DNA of 64,000 nucleotides. It comes from Bradyrhizobium oligotrophicum S58. GTDB taxonomy: Bacteria > Pseudomonadota > Alphaproteobacteria > Rhizobiales > Xanthobacteraceae. The number at the start of each line of letters is the position of its first letter. Positions within the stretch are counted from its first letter, which is position 1. Made by a program: the position numbers and the translations under genes. The stretch spans positions 186,001 through 250,000 of the forward strand of contig NC_020453.1 in the NCBI RefSeq assembly GCF_000344805.1. The letters run 5' to 3'. This document shows, in pieces, positions 50,368-60,295 of the stretch. The notes below the pieces were generated by a model that was not told where the DNA came from, made no database searches, and saw only the letters and a program-made list of their open reading frames with translations.

Positions 50368-51102
50368 ATGATCCTGTTTCCCGCCATCGATCTGAAGAAC
50401 GGCCAATGCGTGCGCCTGGAGCAGGGCGACATGGCGCGCGCCACCGTGTTCAACCTCGATCCCGCCGCGCAGGCCAAGAGCTTCGCCGACCAGGGGTTTG
50501 AATATCTGCACGTCGTCGATCTCGACGGCGCCTTCGCCGGCAAGCCGATGAATGCCCAGGCCGTCGAGTCCATGCTGAAAGTCGTGAAGATGCCGGTGCA
50601 ACTCGGCGGCGGCATCCGCGATCTCAAGACGGTGGAGGCCTGGCTCGGCAAGGGCATCACCCGCGTCATCATCGGCACGGCCGCCGTGCGCGATCCCGAG
50701 CTGGTGAAGACCGCCGCGAAGACATTCCCCGGCCGCGTCGCCGTCGGCCTCGATGCCCGCGACGGCAAGGTCGCAGTCGAAGGCTGGGCGGAAACGTCGG
50801 AAGTCACCGCGCTCGATATTGCCAAACGTTTCGAGGATGCCGGCGTCGCCGCGATCATCTTCACCGACATCGCGCGCGATGGTCTGCTCAAGGGCCTTAA
50901 TCTCGATGCCACGATCGCGCTCGGCGATGCCATCTCGATTCCCGTGATCGCCTCCGGCGGCCTCGCCTCGATCGAGGACGTCAAGGCGATGCTGACACCG
51001 CGCGCCAGGAAGCTGGAAGGCGCCATCGCCGGCCGCGCGCTGTATGACGGACGGCTCGACCCCGCCGAGGCGCTGGCGCTGATCCGCGCGGCGCGCGCGT
51101 AG
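50368..51102 (+). CDS. hisA: ProFAR isomerase HisA
   Basis: Isomerises ProFAR to PRFAR in histidine synthesis; TIM barrel. 244 aa. Catalytic Asp in [15 protein letters not shown] (near residue 8) and Asp in [15 protein letters not shown] (about 130); [12 protein letters not shown] and [15 protein letters not shown] are the phosphate-binding loops. ATG at 50368. hisF follows after 11 bp. Confidence 0.99.
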   Translation: MILFPAIDLKNGQCVRLEQGDMARATVFNLDPAAQAKSFADQGFEYLHVVDLDGAFAGKPMNAQAVESMLKVVKMPVQLGGGIRDLKTVEAWLGKGITRVIIGTAAVRDPELVKTAAKTFPGRVAVGLDARDGKVAVEGWAETSEVTALDIAKRFEDAGVAAIIFTDIARDGLLKGLNLDATIALGDAISIPVIASGGLASIEDVKAMLTPRARKLEGAIAGRALYDGRLDPAEALALIRAARA

Positions 51103-51113
51103 GAGACAACAGG

Positions 51114-51890
51114 ATGTTCAAGGTCCGCGTCATTCCCTGCCTCGACGTCAAGGACGGACGGGTCGTCAAGGGCGTCAACTTCGTCAATCTGCGCGACGCC
51201 GGCGATCCCGTGGAAGCGGCGATCGCCTATGACGCCGCCGGCGCCGACGAACTCTGCTTCCTCGACATCACCGCGACCCATGAGAACCGCGGCATCATGC
51301 TCGACGTCGTCCGGCGCACGGCGGAGGCCTGCTTCATGCCGGTCACGGTCGGCGGCGGCGTGCGCACCATCGACGACATCAAGACCCTGCTGCGTTCGGG
51401 CGCGGACAAGGTCTCGATCAATTCGGCCGCGGTGGCCCGGCGTGAGTTCGTGAAGGAAGCCGCCGAGAAATTCGGCGAGCAGTGCATCGTGGTTGCGATC
51501 GACGCCAAGTCCGTCCCGCGTCCGGGCGGCGGCTCGCGCTGGGAGATCTTCACCCATGGCGGCCGCAAGACGACCGGCATCGATGCGCTGGAATACGCCG
51601 AGGAGGTCGTGGCGCTCGGCGCCGGCGAGATCCTGCTGACCTCGATGGACCGCGACGGCACGCGTCAGGGGTTTGACCTGCCGCTGACCCGGGCGGTCGC
51701 CGACAGCGTTCCAGTGCCGGTGATCGCTTCGGGCGGCGTCGGCAATCTCGATCACCTGGTCGACGGTATCCGCCAGGGCCGGGCGACCGCGGTGCTGGCC
51801 GCCTCGATCTTCCATTTCGGGGAATTTACCATCCGGCAGGCCAAGGAGCACATGGTGCGGCAGGGCCTGCCGATGCGGCTCGATCCCTGA
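51114..51890 (+). CDS. hisF: Imidazole glycerol phosphate synthase, cyclase subunit HisF
   Basis: Uses ammonia from HisH to convert PRFAR to IGP and AICAR. 258 aa TIM barrel homologous to HisA. Catalytic Asp in [15 protein letters not shown] (about 11) and in [10 protein letters not shown] (about 130); [12 protein letters not shown] and [12 protein letters not shown] bind phosphate. ATG at 51114 with GGAGA upstream. Confidence 0.99.
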   Translation: MFKVRVIPCLDVKDGRVVKGVNFVNLRDAGDPVEAAIAYDAAGADELCFLDITATHENRGIMLDVVRRTAEACFMPVTVGGGVRTIDDIKTLLRSGADKVSINSAAVARREFVKEAAEKFGEQCIVVAIDAKSVPRPGGGSRWEIFTHGGRKTTGIDALEYAEEVVALGAGEILLTSMDRDGTRQGFDLPLTRAVADSVPVPVIASGGVGNLDHLVDGIRQGRATAVLAASIFHFGEFTIRQAKEHMVRQGLPMRLDP

Positions 51891-51969
51891 CGACATTGCG
51901 CCGCAAAAATGTTAAATGAGTTCCTGCCCACTGGCCTTCCAGGCGGGCGGGCGTTTCGAGTACCGGCTG

Positions 51970-52293
51970 ATGTCCCGCTTCACGCTTCACGATCTCGCTG
52001 CCATCATCGACGCGCGCGCCGCGGCGGGCGGCGAGGCGTCCTATACGCGCAAGCTGCTCGACAAGGGTCCGCCGCAATGCGCCAAGAAGATGGGCGAGGA
52101 GGCGGTCGAGACCGTCATCGCCGCTGTCGGCAACGACCGTGAGCATCTGATCTCCGAAAGTGCCGATCTGCTGTTTCATCTGTTGGTGCTGTTGAAGTCA
52201 CGCGACGTGCGGCTCGAGGAAGTCGAGGCGGCGCTCGGCAAGCGGACCAGTCAGTCGGGTCTGGAAGAAAAGGCGGCGCGCAGGACGGAGTAG
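51970..52293 (+). CDS. hisE: Phosphoribosyl-ATP pyrophosphohydrolase HisE
   Basis: Second step of histidine synthesis; all-alpha pyrophosphohydrolase. 107 aa, the usual length. [34 protein letters not shown] and [10 protein letters not shown] hold the metal-binding acidic residues; [12 protein letters not shown] follows. The ATG at 51970 gives the normal family N-terminus; an in-frame ATG at 51916 would add 18 residues. Neither has a strong ribosome site. Confidence 0.95.
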   Translation: MSRFTLHDLAAIIDARAAAGGEASYTRKLLDKGPPQCAKKMGEEAVETVIAAVGNDREHLISESADLLFHLLVLLKSRDVRLEEVEAALGKRTSQSGLEEKAARRTE

Positions 52294-52325
52294 GGCGCGT
52301 CGGCGGGGAAACGAAGGGCAGCGTC

Positions 52326-53282
52326 ATGGATATGCGCACCAGCGAACAACAATATAATCCGTACCGTGTCTTCACCCGCCAGCAATGGGCGGAGCTGCGC
52401 AACGACACGCCGATGACCTTGGAGCCCGGCGAGTTCTCCAAGCTGCGCTCGATGCACGACCGCCTCGACCTGCAGGAGGTCGAGGACATCTACCTGCCGC
52501 TGTCACGCCTGCTGTCGATGTATGTCGATGCGGCGCAGCGGCTGTACTACGCGCAGCGCCAGTTCCTCGGCATCCGCGACCGCAAGATGCCCTATATCAT
52601 CGGCGTCGCCGGCTCGGTGTCGGTCGGCAAGTCGACCACCGCACGCGTGCTGCAGGCGCTGCTGACACGCTGGTCACCGCGGCCGAACGTCGACCTCATC
52701 ACCACCGACGGCTTTCTGTATCCGAACGCAGTGCTGGAGCGGCAGGGCCTGATGCAGAAGAAGGGCTTTCCCGAAAGCTACGACCTGCCGCGTCTACTCA
52801 GCTTCCTCTCCGACATCAAGGCCGGCCGCCATCCGGTGCGCGCGCCGGTGTACTCGCATCTCACCTACGACATCGTTCCCAACAAATGGGTCGAGATCGA
52901 CCAGCCCGACATTCTCATCGTCGAGGGCGTCAACGTGCTGCAGACCGGACCGCTGCCGCGCGACGGCAAGGCGGTGCCCGTCGTCTCGGACTTCTTCGAC
53001 TTCTCGGTCTACATCGATGCCGAGGAGGCGGTGCTGCGCAAGTGGTACGTGAAGCGCTTCCTGTCGCTGCGCGACACGGCGTTCCACGATCCCCGCTCCT
53101 ACTTCAATCGCTACGCGCTGCTGTCGGACGACGAAGCCATCGCTACCGCCATCGCGATCTGGGAACGCACCAACCTCGCCAACCTCGAGGACAACATCCT
53201 CCCGACCAGGCCCCGGGCGACGCTGATCCTGAAGAAGGGCGCCGACCACGAGATTGAAACGGTGGCGCTCAGGCGGTTGTGA
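52326..53282 (+). CDS. coaA: Type I pantothenate kinase
   Basis: First and regulated step of CoA synthesis, pantothenate to 4'-phosphopantothenate. 318 aa. P-loop [17 protein letters not shown], the type-I signatures [11 protein letters not shown] and [13 protein letters not shown], and [18 protein letters not shown] at 52326, 32 bp after hisE. hisE-coaA adjacency is usual in Rhizobiales. Downstream is a repeat-rich gap. Confidence 0.98.
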   Translation: MDMRTSEQQYNPYRVFTRQQWAELRNDTPMTLEPGEFSKLRSMHDRLDLQEVEDIYLPLSRLLSMYVDAAQRLYYAQRQFLGIRDRKMPYIIGVAGSVSVGKSTTARVLQALLTRWSPRPNVDLITTDGFLYPNAVLERQGLMQKKGFPESYDLPRLLSFLSDIKAGRHPVRAPVYSHLTYDIVPNKWVEIDQPDILIVEGVNVLQTGPLPRDGKAVPVVSDFFDFSVYIDAEEAVLRKWYVKRFLSLRDTAFHDPRSYFNRYALLSDDEAIATAIAIWERTNLANLEDNILPTRPRATLILKKGADHEIETVALRRL

Positions 53283-53319
53283 GCTGCCGGTAAGCCTTCG
53301 CGGCCTGTTCGGCACCATC

Positions 53320-53502
53320 CGTCATTCCGGGGCGCGCGGAGCGCGAGCCCGGAATCCATAGCCACGGCCGGTTATGGTAGATCGAGATCCTTGTGGCGCT
53401 CGCCTTCGTCAAGAATAACGCCCGGTGGTTATGGATTCCGGGCTCATTCGCGCTGCTTCAAAATGGCTTCGCCATTTTGCGCGCGAATGCCCCGGAATGA
53501 CG
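53320..53502. repeat. Palindromic intergenic element (type 1, expanded)
   Basis: The left arm CGTCATTCCGGGGCGCGCGG leads into GAGCCCGGAATCCATAG; the right arm ATGGATTCCGGGCTCATTCG runs to GCCCCGGAATGACG. Same arms as at 28595-28703, but with a longer centre and an extra perfect hairpin AAAATGGC-TTC-GCCATTTT (53460-53478) inserted in the right arm. Between convergent coaA and the histidine kinase. It makes up most of the gene-free gap 53283-53560. Confidence 0.8.
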
Positions 53503-53560
53503 AGAGGAGAGAAGGTGCCTCGCGTTCGCTGTTCTTAGCGCAGCCGTTCCGACCAGCAGG

Positions 53561-55801
53561 TTACGCCGCCACCTGCCGTGCCGCCGCCAGATTCGCCAGC
53601 GCCTCCTCCAGCTTGTCGCGGTCGATCGGCTTGACCAGGAATCCGTCCATGCCGGCTTCGAAGCAGGCGTAGCGGTCCTCGACCAGGGCGTTGGCCGTCA
53701 GCGCCAGGATCGGGGTGCGGCGGCCGGGCTCGCTGGCCTCGTGGGCGCGGATGCGCCTGGTGGCGGCGATGCCGTCGAGTCTCGGCATCTGCACATCCAT
53801 CAGGATCAGGTCATAGGGCGCGCCGGCGGATCGGGCGGCGTGCCAGGAGTCGAGCGCCGCCTCGCCGTGCACGGCGATATCGGCGTGATGGCCGAGCTTG
53901 GTGAGCAGCGAGCGCATCAAGAGCGCGTTGATGTCGTTGTCCTCGGCGACCAGGATCGACAGCCCGGCACCGGCCTGAGCTGCGATCGGAGGCGCGATCG
54001 TCGGCAGCGACTCATCGGCGAGCGCCATGGCCGCGCCGTCGACCTCGAAGCCCACGCGCGTCGCGAGCGATGCCGCCCGCAGCGGTTTGACGAGATAGAA
54101 GTGGAACGGCGCCGCCGGGTTCTGCTCGTGGCGGCTTGCGGGTGTCACCAGCACGATCAGCCGCGTCGTATGATGACGCGCCGCCTCGCCCAGGCTTCGT
54201 GCGGCATCGCTGCCGATCGCGTCGTCAATCAGCACGGCGTGCCAGGCGCGCTCCGGCAAAAGGACCTCGGCCACCTCGGTCTCCGCGACGAGGCAGGTCT
54301 GAGCACCCCAGTTCTGCAGCCGCCGCTCGATCAGCTCGGCCTGCAGCCCGGCCGGTGCGACCAGCATGATCGACTGTCCCGTCAGATCGGGGCCGCGGAA
54401 GCTGTTCTGCTCGCCACGCTCCAGGGCGGCCGGCAGCGGCACGGAGACCTCGAAGGTCGAGCCGCTGCCAAGCCTGCTCTGCAGCGAGATCCGGCCGCCC
54501 ATCCGCTTGACGATCCGATCCGAGATCGCAAGGCCGAGGCCGGTGCCGCCGAAGCTGCGCGCGACGCTGTCGTCGGCCTGCTCGAATTCGCGGAAGATGC
54601 GCTCCTGGGCATCGGCGGCGATGCCGATGCCGGTGTCGCGGACCTGGAAGCTGATCTCGTTCGGCCAGATGCCGGGCTCGGCGATCAGCGCCACGCCGCC
54701 GGATGCCGTGAACTTGATGGCGTTGCCGGCGAGATTGAGCAGCACCTGGCGCAGCCGCGCGGCGTCGCCCGTCACCCAGGTCGGCAGCCGTTCGTCCAGA
54801 TAGGCCGCCATTTCCAGCTGCTTGCCTTGCGCGCGCGGCGCCATCAGCTCGGTGATCTCCTCGATCAAGGCGGTCAGCGAGAATGGCTGTGCTTCCAGCG
54901 CCAGCTTGCCGGCCTCGATCTTGGAATAGTCGAGCAGCTCGTTGATCAGCGACATCAGGGCTTCGCCCGAGGTCCTGACCGCCTTGGCGTAGGTGGTCTG
55001 CTCCGGCGTCAGCGGCGTCTCGAGCAGCAGGCCGCTCATGCCGAGGATGCCGTTCAGCGGCGTGCGAATCTCGTGGCTTGCCATCGCCAGGAAGCGCGAC
55101 TTGGCGCGGTTGGCGGCATTGGCCTGGTCGCGCGCATCGGCGAGCGCGCGCTCGGTCTCGGTGCGGCCGGTGACGTCGCGGCCGACACATTGCAGCACGG
55201 CCGGCTGCCCGGCATCCGCGCGCACCAGCGCCTCGCGCCAGGCGATCCAGCGCGGCCCGATCGCGCTGTCGATGCACTGGTCGTGGACGCGGGTGCCGCT
55301 CGGCTCGAGCGCGCTGTCGCCCTGCTCGATCAGCTCGAAGGCGAATTGACTGCCGAGCAGGTTCTCGCGATCCAGCCCCGCCATCTCGCAATAGGCGTCG
55401 TTGACGAAGACGATGGCGCCGTTGCTCGCGCGCATCACGATCAGGTCGCCCTGCTGCTCGAACAGATTGCGCGCGCGCTGCTCGGCTTCCTGCAGCTCCC
55501 AGTTCCGGTCCGCCAGCACCTCGTTGTGAAGCGCGACCTTGTGCAGCTTCTTGGCGAGGAAGCGCAGCCGCATGCTGAGCGTGGCCAGCCCGACGCAGGC
55601 GAGCGCGAACAGGAAGCTGGCGCCGATCGCGAAGGTGTGCGGGTTGTAGCCGGATTTCTCGGCCATGCTGGCCTTGATGAAGCCGTACGCGCCGCCGAAG
55701 CCGGCGGAGAAGATCATCAGCGAGCGCAGGATCGTGAAGACGAGGTGATGACGGCGCATGAACCGGCGCAGACGTAATCTGATGCGAAGAAGCCGTCCCA
55801 T
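53561..55801 (-). CDS. Hybrid sensor histidine kinase with PAS and two receiver domains
   Basis: 746 aa. Two transmembrane helices (about 24-44 and 59-77) with a short periplasmic loop; a coiled stretch and a PAS domain (about 112-215, [19 protein letters not shown]); HisKA with His 243 in [18 protein letters not shown]; HATPase with [15 protein letters not shown] and [10 protein letters not shown]. Then a degenerate receiver (about 465-590) lacking the acidic pair, and a complete C-terminal receiver ([38 protein letters not shown]). The ATG at 55801 has AGGGG at good spacing; a GTG at 55810 is the alternative. No partner regulator nearby. Signal unknown. Confidence 0.92.
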   Translation of the reverse strand: MGRLLRIRLRLRRFMRRHHLVFTILRSLMIFSAGFGGAYGFIKASMAEKSGYNPHTFAIGASFLFALACVGLATLSMRLRFLAKKLHKVALHNEVLADRNWELQEAEQRARNLFEQQGDLIVMRASNGAIVFVNDAYCEMAGLDRENLLGSQFAFELIEQGDSALEPSGTRVHDQCIDSAIGPRWIAWREALVRADAGQPAVLQCVGRDVTGRTETERALADARDQANAANRAKSRFLAMASHEIRTPLNGILGMSGLLLETPLTPEQTTYAKAVRTSGEALMSLINELLDYSKIEAGKLALEAQPFSLTALIEEITELMAPRAQGKQLEMAAYLDERLPTWVTGDAARLRQVLLNLAGNAIKFTASGGVALIAEPGIWPNEISFQVRDTGIGIAADAQERIFREFEQADDSVARSFGGTGLGLAISDRIVKRMGGRISLQSRLGSGSTFEVSVPLPAALERGEQNSFRGPDLTGQSIMLVAPAGLQAELIERRLQNWGAQTCLVAETEVAEVLLPERAWHAVLIDDAIGSDAARSLGEAARHHTTRLIVLVTPASRHEQNPAAPFHFYLVKPLRAASLATRVGFEVDGAAMALADESLPTIAPPIAAQAGAGLSILVAEDNDINALLMRSLLTKLGHHADIAVHGEAALDSWHAARSAGAPYDLILMDVQMPRLDGIAATRRIRAHEASEPGRRTPILALTANALVEDRYACFEAGMDGFLVKPIDRDKLEEALANLAAARQVAA

Positions 55802-55936
55802 CTCGATCACCCCTGATGCCTTCGATCCCGTGTCATGGCCGCCCGCACCATGCGGCGTCGGTATTGCTGAGACTTTGAAAGGTCATGCACGCGCGTTGCC
55901 GCCGTGCAGAGATGGTGAACCGGGCGTTAGCCCGGC

Positions 55937-56386
55937 TCACAACAGCGGATTGGCCGGTGATGCCGCGTGGTTGCGGGCCGTGAGGCGGCTGGAGCGCACG
56001 TAGATGCGATAGTCGGCAGTGCCATCGCCCGCTTTGTCCCTCGCCAGGTAGATCAGCGGTGCACTCGCGAGCGGATCGGCAGTGAGCCCGACGGCATCGG
56101 TCGCAGCCGTCATGCCGCAATCCCTGGCCTCCGTGACGGGCGCATCGTCGACCACGACGAAATCGGCCGTCCCCGGATCGTCGGCCAGCGCCACGCGTAC
56201 GGTGGCGAGCGCGGGATCATCGGTGAAATCGACATGGAGATCGGCGTGAAACGGCGCCGAGCCGAGCGCGAGGGTGTCGGCACCGACGGCAATGCAGGGC
56301 TGGGGAGAGGGCGCCAATTCGATCTTGGCAATGACCGCGGCCGCGATCAGCGGCACGGCCGAGACGAGGACCTTGAAACGCAACAT
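55937..56386 (-). CDS. Small exported protein of unknown function
   Basis: 149 aa. N-terminal hydrophobic signal or anchor MLRFKVLVSAVPLIAAAVIA, then a soluble domain with HVDFTDDPALATVRVALADD, TADFVVVDD, ARDCGMTAATDAVG and YRIYVRSSRL. Two cysteines (about 31 and 90) could form a disulphide in the periplasm. No family recognised. ATG at 56386; the same frame stays open far upstream, but only as a shadow of the comM gene. It lies between the hybrid kinase and the comM-like gene, all on the minus strand. Confidence 0.7.
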   Translation of the reverse strand: MLRFKVLVSAVPLIAAAVIAKIELAPSPQPCIAVGADTLALGSAPFHADLHVDFTDDPALATVRVALADDPGTADFVVVDDAPVTEARDCGMTAATDAVGLTADPLASAPLIYLARDKAGDGTADYRIYVRSSRLTARNHAASPANPLL

Positions 56387-56490
56387 GACACGCACCGACG
56401 CGGAAGGCCTGATGACAAAACGCGGGGCCTTATGGTTGTCGGAGCGTAAAGAGAAGTCGTTACCAGAGTGTTGAAGGGGAGGGCGCGCCT

Positions 56491-58029
56491 TTACGCCGCA
56501 TGCCGATTGTCCTCCGCCAGCGCGCGGTACGACAGCGCCTCCGCCAGATGCAGCCGGCCGATGGTCTCGGTGTGGTCGAGATCGGCGAGCGTGCGGGCGA
56601 CGCGCAGCACGCGGTGATAGCCGCGGGCGGACAGCCGCATGGTCTCGGCGGCCTCGCGCAGCAGCTTCTGGCCGGGCGCGTCGAGCTTGGCGATCTCGTC
56701 GAGCACGGCGGCGGGCGCCTCGGCATTGGTCCGGACCTGCGGCAGGCCGGCTTTGGCGTAGCGGGCGCGCTGCAGGTCGCGCGCGGTGGCGACGCGGGCA
56801 GCAACCTCGGCGGAGCCTTCCTTGGACGGCGGCAGGATCAGGTCGGCGGCGGTGACGGCGGGCACCTCGATGCGCAGGTCGATGCGGTCCATCAGCGGGC
56901 CCGAGATCCGCATCTGGTAGTCCGCCGTGCAGCGGTCGATGCGGCCGCGCTTGCAGGCATAGCCGGGCTCGAACGCCTTGCCGCAGCGGCACGGATTCAT
57001 CGCCGCGACCAGCATGAAGCGGGCAGGGTAGGTGACGCGGTGGTTGGCGCGCGAGATCGAGACCTCGCCATTCTCCAGCGGCTGGCGCAGCGAATCGAGC
57101 ACGCGCGGGTCGAACTCCGGCAGCTCGTCGAGAAACAGCACGCCCTGATGCGCCAGCGAGATCTCGCCGGGCCGGGCGCGCAGGCCGCCGCCGGTCAGCG
57201 CCGCCATGCTGGCCGAGTGATGCGGGCTGCGAAACGGCCGTCTGTTCGTCAGCGCCCCGCCTTCGATCTCGCCGGCGACCGAGGCGATCATCGAGACTTC
57301 CAACAGCTCCGCCGGCGACAGCGGCGGCAGGATCGAGGGCAGCCGCGCCGCCAGCATCGACTTGCCGGCGCCGGGCGAGCCGATCATCAGCAGATGATGC
57401 CCGCCGGCGGCGGCGATCTCGAGCGCGCGCTTGCCGCTCTCCTGGCCCTTGATGTCGCGCAGGTCGAGCAGGCTCGCGGGCGCCTCCTGGATTTTCGGTT
57501 GCGGCCGCGACAGCACCTGCGTGCCCTTGAAATGATTGGCGATTTGGATCAGCGAGGTCGCCGCGATGATCTGCAGCTCGGGGCTGGCCCATGCCGCTTC
57601 GGCGCCGCAGGCGGCCGGGCAGATCAGGCCTTCCTCGCGCGAATTGGCGCCGATCGCGGCCGGCAGCACGCCGGCGACCGGCGCGATCGAGCCGTCGAGC
57701 CCGAGCTCGCCGAGCACGGTGAAGCCGCTGAGCGCATCCGGCGGGATGGCGCCGATGGCGGCCATCAGGCCGAGCGCGATCGGCAGGTCGTAGTGGCTGC
57801 CTTCCTTCGGGACGTCGGCTGGCGCCAGGTTGACGGTGATGCGCCGTGCCGGCAGCGCCAGCCCTGACGCGATCAGCGCCGAGCGCACCCGCTCGCGTGC
57901 CTCCGACACCGCCTTGTCCGGGAGACCAACGATCGCGAACGCCGGCAGGCCGGGCGCGACCTGGACCTGGACGTCGACCGCGCGGGCCTCGATCCCTTCA
58001 AAGGCGACGGTAGAAACGCGCTGGACCAT
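56491..58029 (-). CDS. comM: YifB/ComM family Mg-chelatase-like AAA+ protein
   Basis: 512 aa. The N-terminal ChlI-like domain (VDVQVQVAPGLPAFAIVGLP, VSEARERVRSAL) precedes the AAA+ core: Walker A in HLLMIGSPGAGKSMLAARL, FRSPHHSAS, Walker B in GVLFLDELPEFD. A cysteine cluster NPCRCGKAFEPGYACKRG and a C-terminal helical domain follow. ComM is a hexameric branch-migration helicase in natural transformation, but homologues are common in non-competent bacteria. ATG at 58029 with GGGAGGGG upstream; the frame extends 31 codons further. Confidence 0.95.
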   Translation of the reverse strand: MVQRVSTVAFEGIEARAVDVQVQVAPGLPAFAIVGLPDKAVSEARERVRSALIASGLALPARRITVNLAPADVPKEGSHYDLPIALGLMAAIGAIPPDALSGFTVLGELGLDGSIAPVAGVLPAAIGANSREEGLICPAACGAEAAWASPELQIIAATSLIQIANHFKGTQVLSRPQPKIQEAPASLLDLRDIKGQESGKRALEIAAAGGHHLLMIGSPGAGKSMLAARLPSILPPLSPAELLEVSMIASVAGEIEGGALTNRRPFRSPHHSASMAALTGGGLRARPGEISLAHQGVLFLDELPEFDPRVLDSLRQPLENGEVSISRANHRVTYPARFMLVAAMNPCRCGKAFEPGYACKRGRIDRCTADYQMRISGPLMDRIDLRIEVPAVTAADLILPPSKEGSAEVAARVATARDLQRARYAKAGLPQVRTNAEAPAAVLDEIAKLDAPGQKLLREAAETMRLSARGYHRVLRVARTLADLDHTETIGRLHLAEALSYRALAEDNRHAA

Positions 58030-58260
58030 GGTGCCCCTCCCGCTGGCGAAGCTAGCGGAAGCGGGCTCCATCCGCAAGAACAATACAGGAACATGCCGCC
58101 GCCGGCGCGAGGCGCAATCCATTAACGACGGTCCGCGTCCGCCGTCGGACCCGCCCCTGAGCTTAACGCCCCTTTAGGCCGGTGTTCGCATTCTTCCGGA
58201 AATCATGATCGACACGCGCCCCGTCAGAACCGAAGGGACGCCGCCAACGAGAGACGTGCG

Positions 58261-59331
58261 ATGCCCCCAGCGCCTTCGGCCGCTCCCACCGTCAAGACGC
58301 CCGCCGCCGAGGCGAGGACGGTGTCCGAGCTTGCCACCGACATGCTGCGCCGGACCACGAGCCTGTTCCTGGCTGGTCCGCGGCCGGCGTCCGACGAGCA
58401 GCTCGATCTCTATGACCAGATGTTCGCGCGGCTGATGCCGCAGGTCGCGACCGAGGTGCTGGCCGAGTTCAGCGCGGCCTTGGCCCGTGTCGAGCGTGCG
58501 CCCTACGGGACCGCGCGACTGCTCGCCGTCCATCCAGAATTGCGTGTCGCCGGGCCGATGCTGGCCAAGGCCTTGGTGCTGACCGAGCGCGATTGCGCCG
58601 AGTTCATCCGGAGCGGCAGTCCGGGGCATCTCGTTGCGCTCGCCAGCCGCCGGGGAATCGGCGAGACCCTGACGACGCTGCTGATTGCGCGCGGCTTCCC
58701 CGCCGTGCGCATGGCGCTGGTGCAGAACCTCTCCGCGCGCCTGTCCGAGGACGGCTACCGCAGCCTGTTCAAGATCGCCGAGCGCGACGAGGATCTCGCC
58801 GAAAAGCTCGCGCTGCGCACCGATCTGCCGGCGAAGCTCTCGCGCGCTTTCGTCGCCGCCGCCAGCGAAGGCGCCCGCGCCCGCTTCATCAAGGCGGCGC
58901 CGCCGGCGACCCGCGCCACCCTGCAGGCGACGCCGACGCGGTCGTCCGGCGCCGCCATGCGCGCGATGTGGGACTATCAGCAGGTCAAGACCGAGGTCGC
59001 CGCGCTCAATCGCACCGGCAAGCTCGGCGATTCCGCGGTCAACCGCTTCTGCGTCACCGGTGAATTCCCTTCCGTGATCGCGGCGCTGGCGCTGCTCTGC
59101 GTCGTCTCCATCGAAACCATCGAATCGCTGATGGACGACGATCGGCTGAGCGATCTGCTGCTGGCCTGCAAGGCGGCCCGGCTGAGCTGGGCGACGACCG
59201 CCATGATCCTGCGCGGCCGTCCCGGCTGCGACGCGATCCCGGCGGACGACGTCGAGGAGGCGCGCAAACGCTTCGAGAAGCTCGCGCTGTCGGAAGCGCA
59301 ATGGAAGGTCCGCGGGCTCGAATCGAGCTGA
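58261..59331 (+). CDS. DUF2336 domain protein
   Basis: 356 aa, soluble and alpha-helical. It has a pattern of short helices like HEAT/ARM repeats (for example LLAVHPELRVAGPML, RGIGETLTTLLIARGFPAVRM, RLSEDGYRSLFKIAERDEDL), which is how DUF2336 is usually described in alphaproteobacteria. No catalytic motif. ATG at 58261 with an AACGAGAGA-type site upstream. It diverges from comM and converges on lolA with 15 bp between stops. Function unknown. Confidence 0.88.
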   Translation: MPPAPSAAPTVKTPAAEARTVSELATDMLRRTTSLFLAGPRPASDEQLDLYDQMFARLMPQVATEVLAEFSAALARVERAPYGTARLLAVHPELRVAGPMLAKALVLTERDCAEFIRSGSPGHLVALASRRGIGETLTTLLIARGFPAVRMALVQNLSARLSEDGYRSLFKIAERDEDLAEKLALRTDLPAKLSRAFVAAASEGARARFIKAAPPATRATLQATPTRSSGAAMRAMWDYQQVKTEVAALNRTGKLGDSAVNRFCVTGEFPSVIAALALLCVVSIETIESLMDDDRLSDLLLACKAARLSWATTAMILRGRPGCDAIPADDVEEARKRFEKLALSEAQWKVRGLESS

Positions 59332-59346
59332 GCGCGGGGAGGGCCG

Positions 59347-60183
59347 TCAGCCCGGCGGCGTGCCGTAGTTCGTGAAGTCGATCTTGAACATCGCCGGATC
59401 GAGCTTCTTGGTCGTATCGAGATTGTAGACCGCGATCGTGGTGTCGTAGCCCTGCGGGTCGGTCACGGTCCACTGCTTGAGCTGGCCGTCCTTGGCGCCG
59501 AGCATCAGCATCAGCCGGCTGGTGCCGATCAGCGCCTGCTTCTCCTCGATCGTGATCGTGACGTAGAGGTCGTCGGCCGCGACCGCGATCACGTTGGTGT
59601 CCTTGAGCAGGTCGATGCGGTCCGACAGCAGGTAGCGCAGCGGCGTCTGCGACAGCGGATAGACGTCCTGGGTGGCGAGCTTGCGGTCGCGCACGACCAG
59701 CGAGGAGCCGTCGGCGATGATGTCGATCGGCGTCGGCGGTTCATATTCGAAGCGCACCTTGCCCGGCTTCTGGATGTAGAAATCGCCCTTGGTCTTGCTG
59801 CCGTCGGGACCAACCTGGACGAAGTTTCCAACCAGCGTCTGCAGTGACGACAGATAGGCGCTGACCTTGGCGGCCTGCGCCTTCTGGTTGGCGTCGAACG
59901 AGGTGAAGATGCTCGCCGGCACGTTGCGCCGGGGATCGGGAATGATCGGATTGGGCGGCACGGTCTGGGTCGTCGCCGCGCTCTGGCCGCGCTGCTCGGA
60001 GGCGCTGAGCTGGGCGCCGCCTTTCGGTGCTGATTTGGCAGACGGCGTGGTCTGGGCGGCAGCGTGGCTGGCGGCAACCGTCAGCGCGCAGGCCGTCACG
60101 GCGCATGCCGCCATCCAGGCTGACATGCGGCGCCCGTGCGGGGCCGCGGAAGGTGAAATGGGGCTGTTCAACAAGGGGCTTTT
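59347..60183 (-). CDS. lolA: Outer-membrane lipoprotein carrier protein LolA
   Basis: Periplasmic chaperone moving lipoproteins to the outer membrane. 278 aa. Signal peptide around MSAWMAACAVTACALTVAAS, a Q/S/A-rich linker, then the LolA fold: YLSSLQTLVGNFVQVGPDGS, KGDFYIQKPGKVRFEYEPP, RYLLSDRIDLLKD, and a C-terminal VYNLDTTKKLDPAMFKID. Start uncertain: a TTG at 60183 has AGGA at good spacing, while the ATG at 60126 begins right at the signal peptide but lacks a site; a GTG at 60264 is unlikely. Follows ftsK on the same strand after 112 bp. Confidence 0.9.
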   Translation of the reverse strand, partial: KSPLLNSPISPSAAPHGRRMSAWMAACAVTACALTVAASHAAAQTTPSAKSAPKGGAQLSASEQRGQSAATTQTVPPNPIIPDPRRNVPASIFTSFDANQKAQAAKVSAYLSSLQTLVGNFVQVGPDGSKTKGDFYIQKPGKVRFEYEPPTPIDIIADGSSLVVRDRKLATQDVYPLSQTPLRYLLSDRIDLLKDTNVIAVAADDLYVTITIEEKQALIGTSRLMLMLGAKDGQLKQWTVTDPQGYDTTIAVYNLDTTKKLDPAMFKIDFTNYGTPPG

Positions 60184-60295
60184 CAAAACGACGTCCTGAG
60201 TTTTACGCGTTTCTATCTCGGTTCGGTCGGGCGGCGTGATCGTAATTGCGTGAAGATACGACACGGAAACGGCAGATCTGGGACCAAGCGGGCGG

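Noticed and set aside
53741..55777. Long plus-strand frame opposite the hybrid kinase
   Set aside because: Shadow of a gene with complete kinase and receiver motifs.
56387..57592. N-terminal extension of the small exported protein gene through the comM region
   Set aside because: Out-of-frame shadow of comM; the real gene starts with the signal peptide at 56386.
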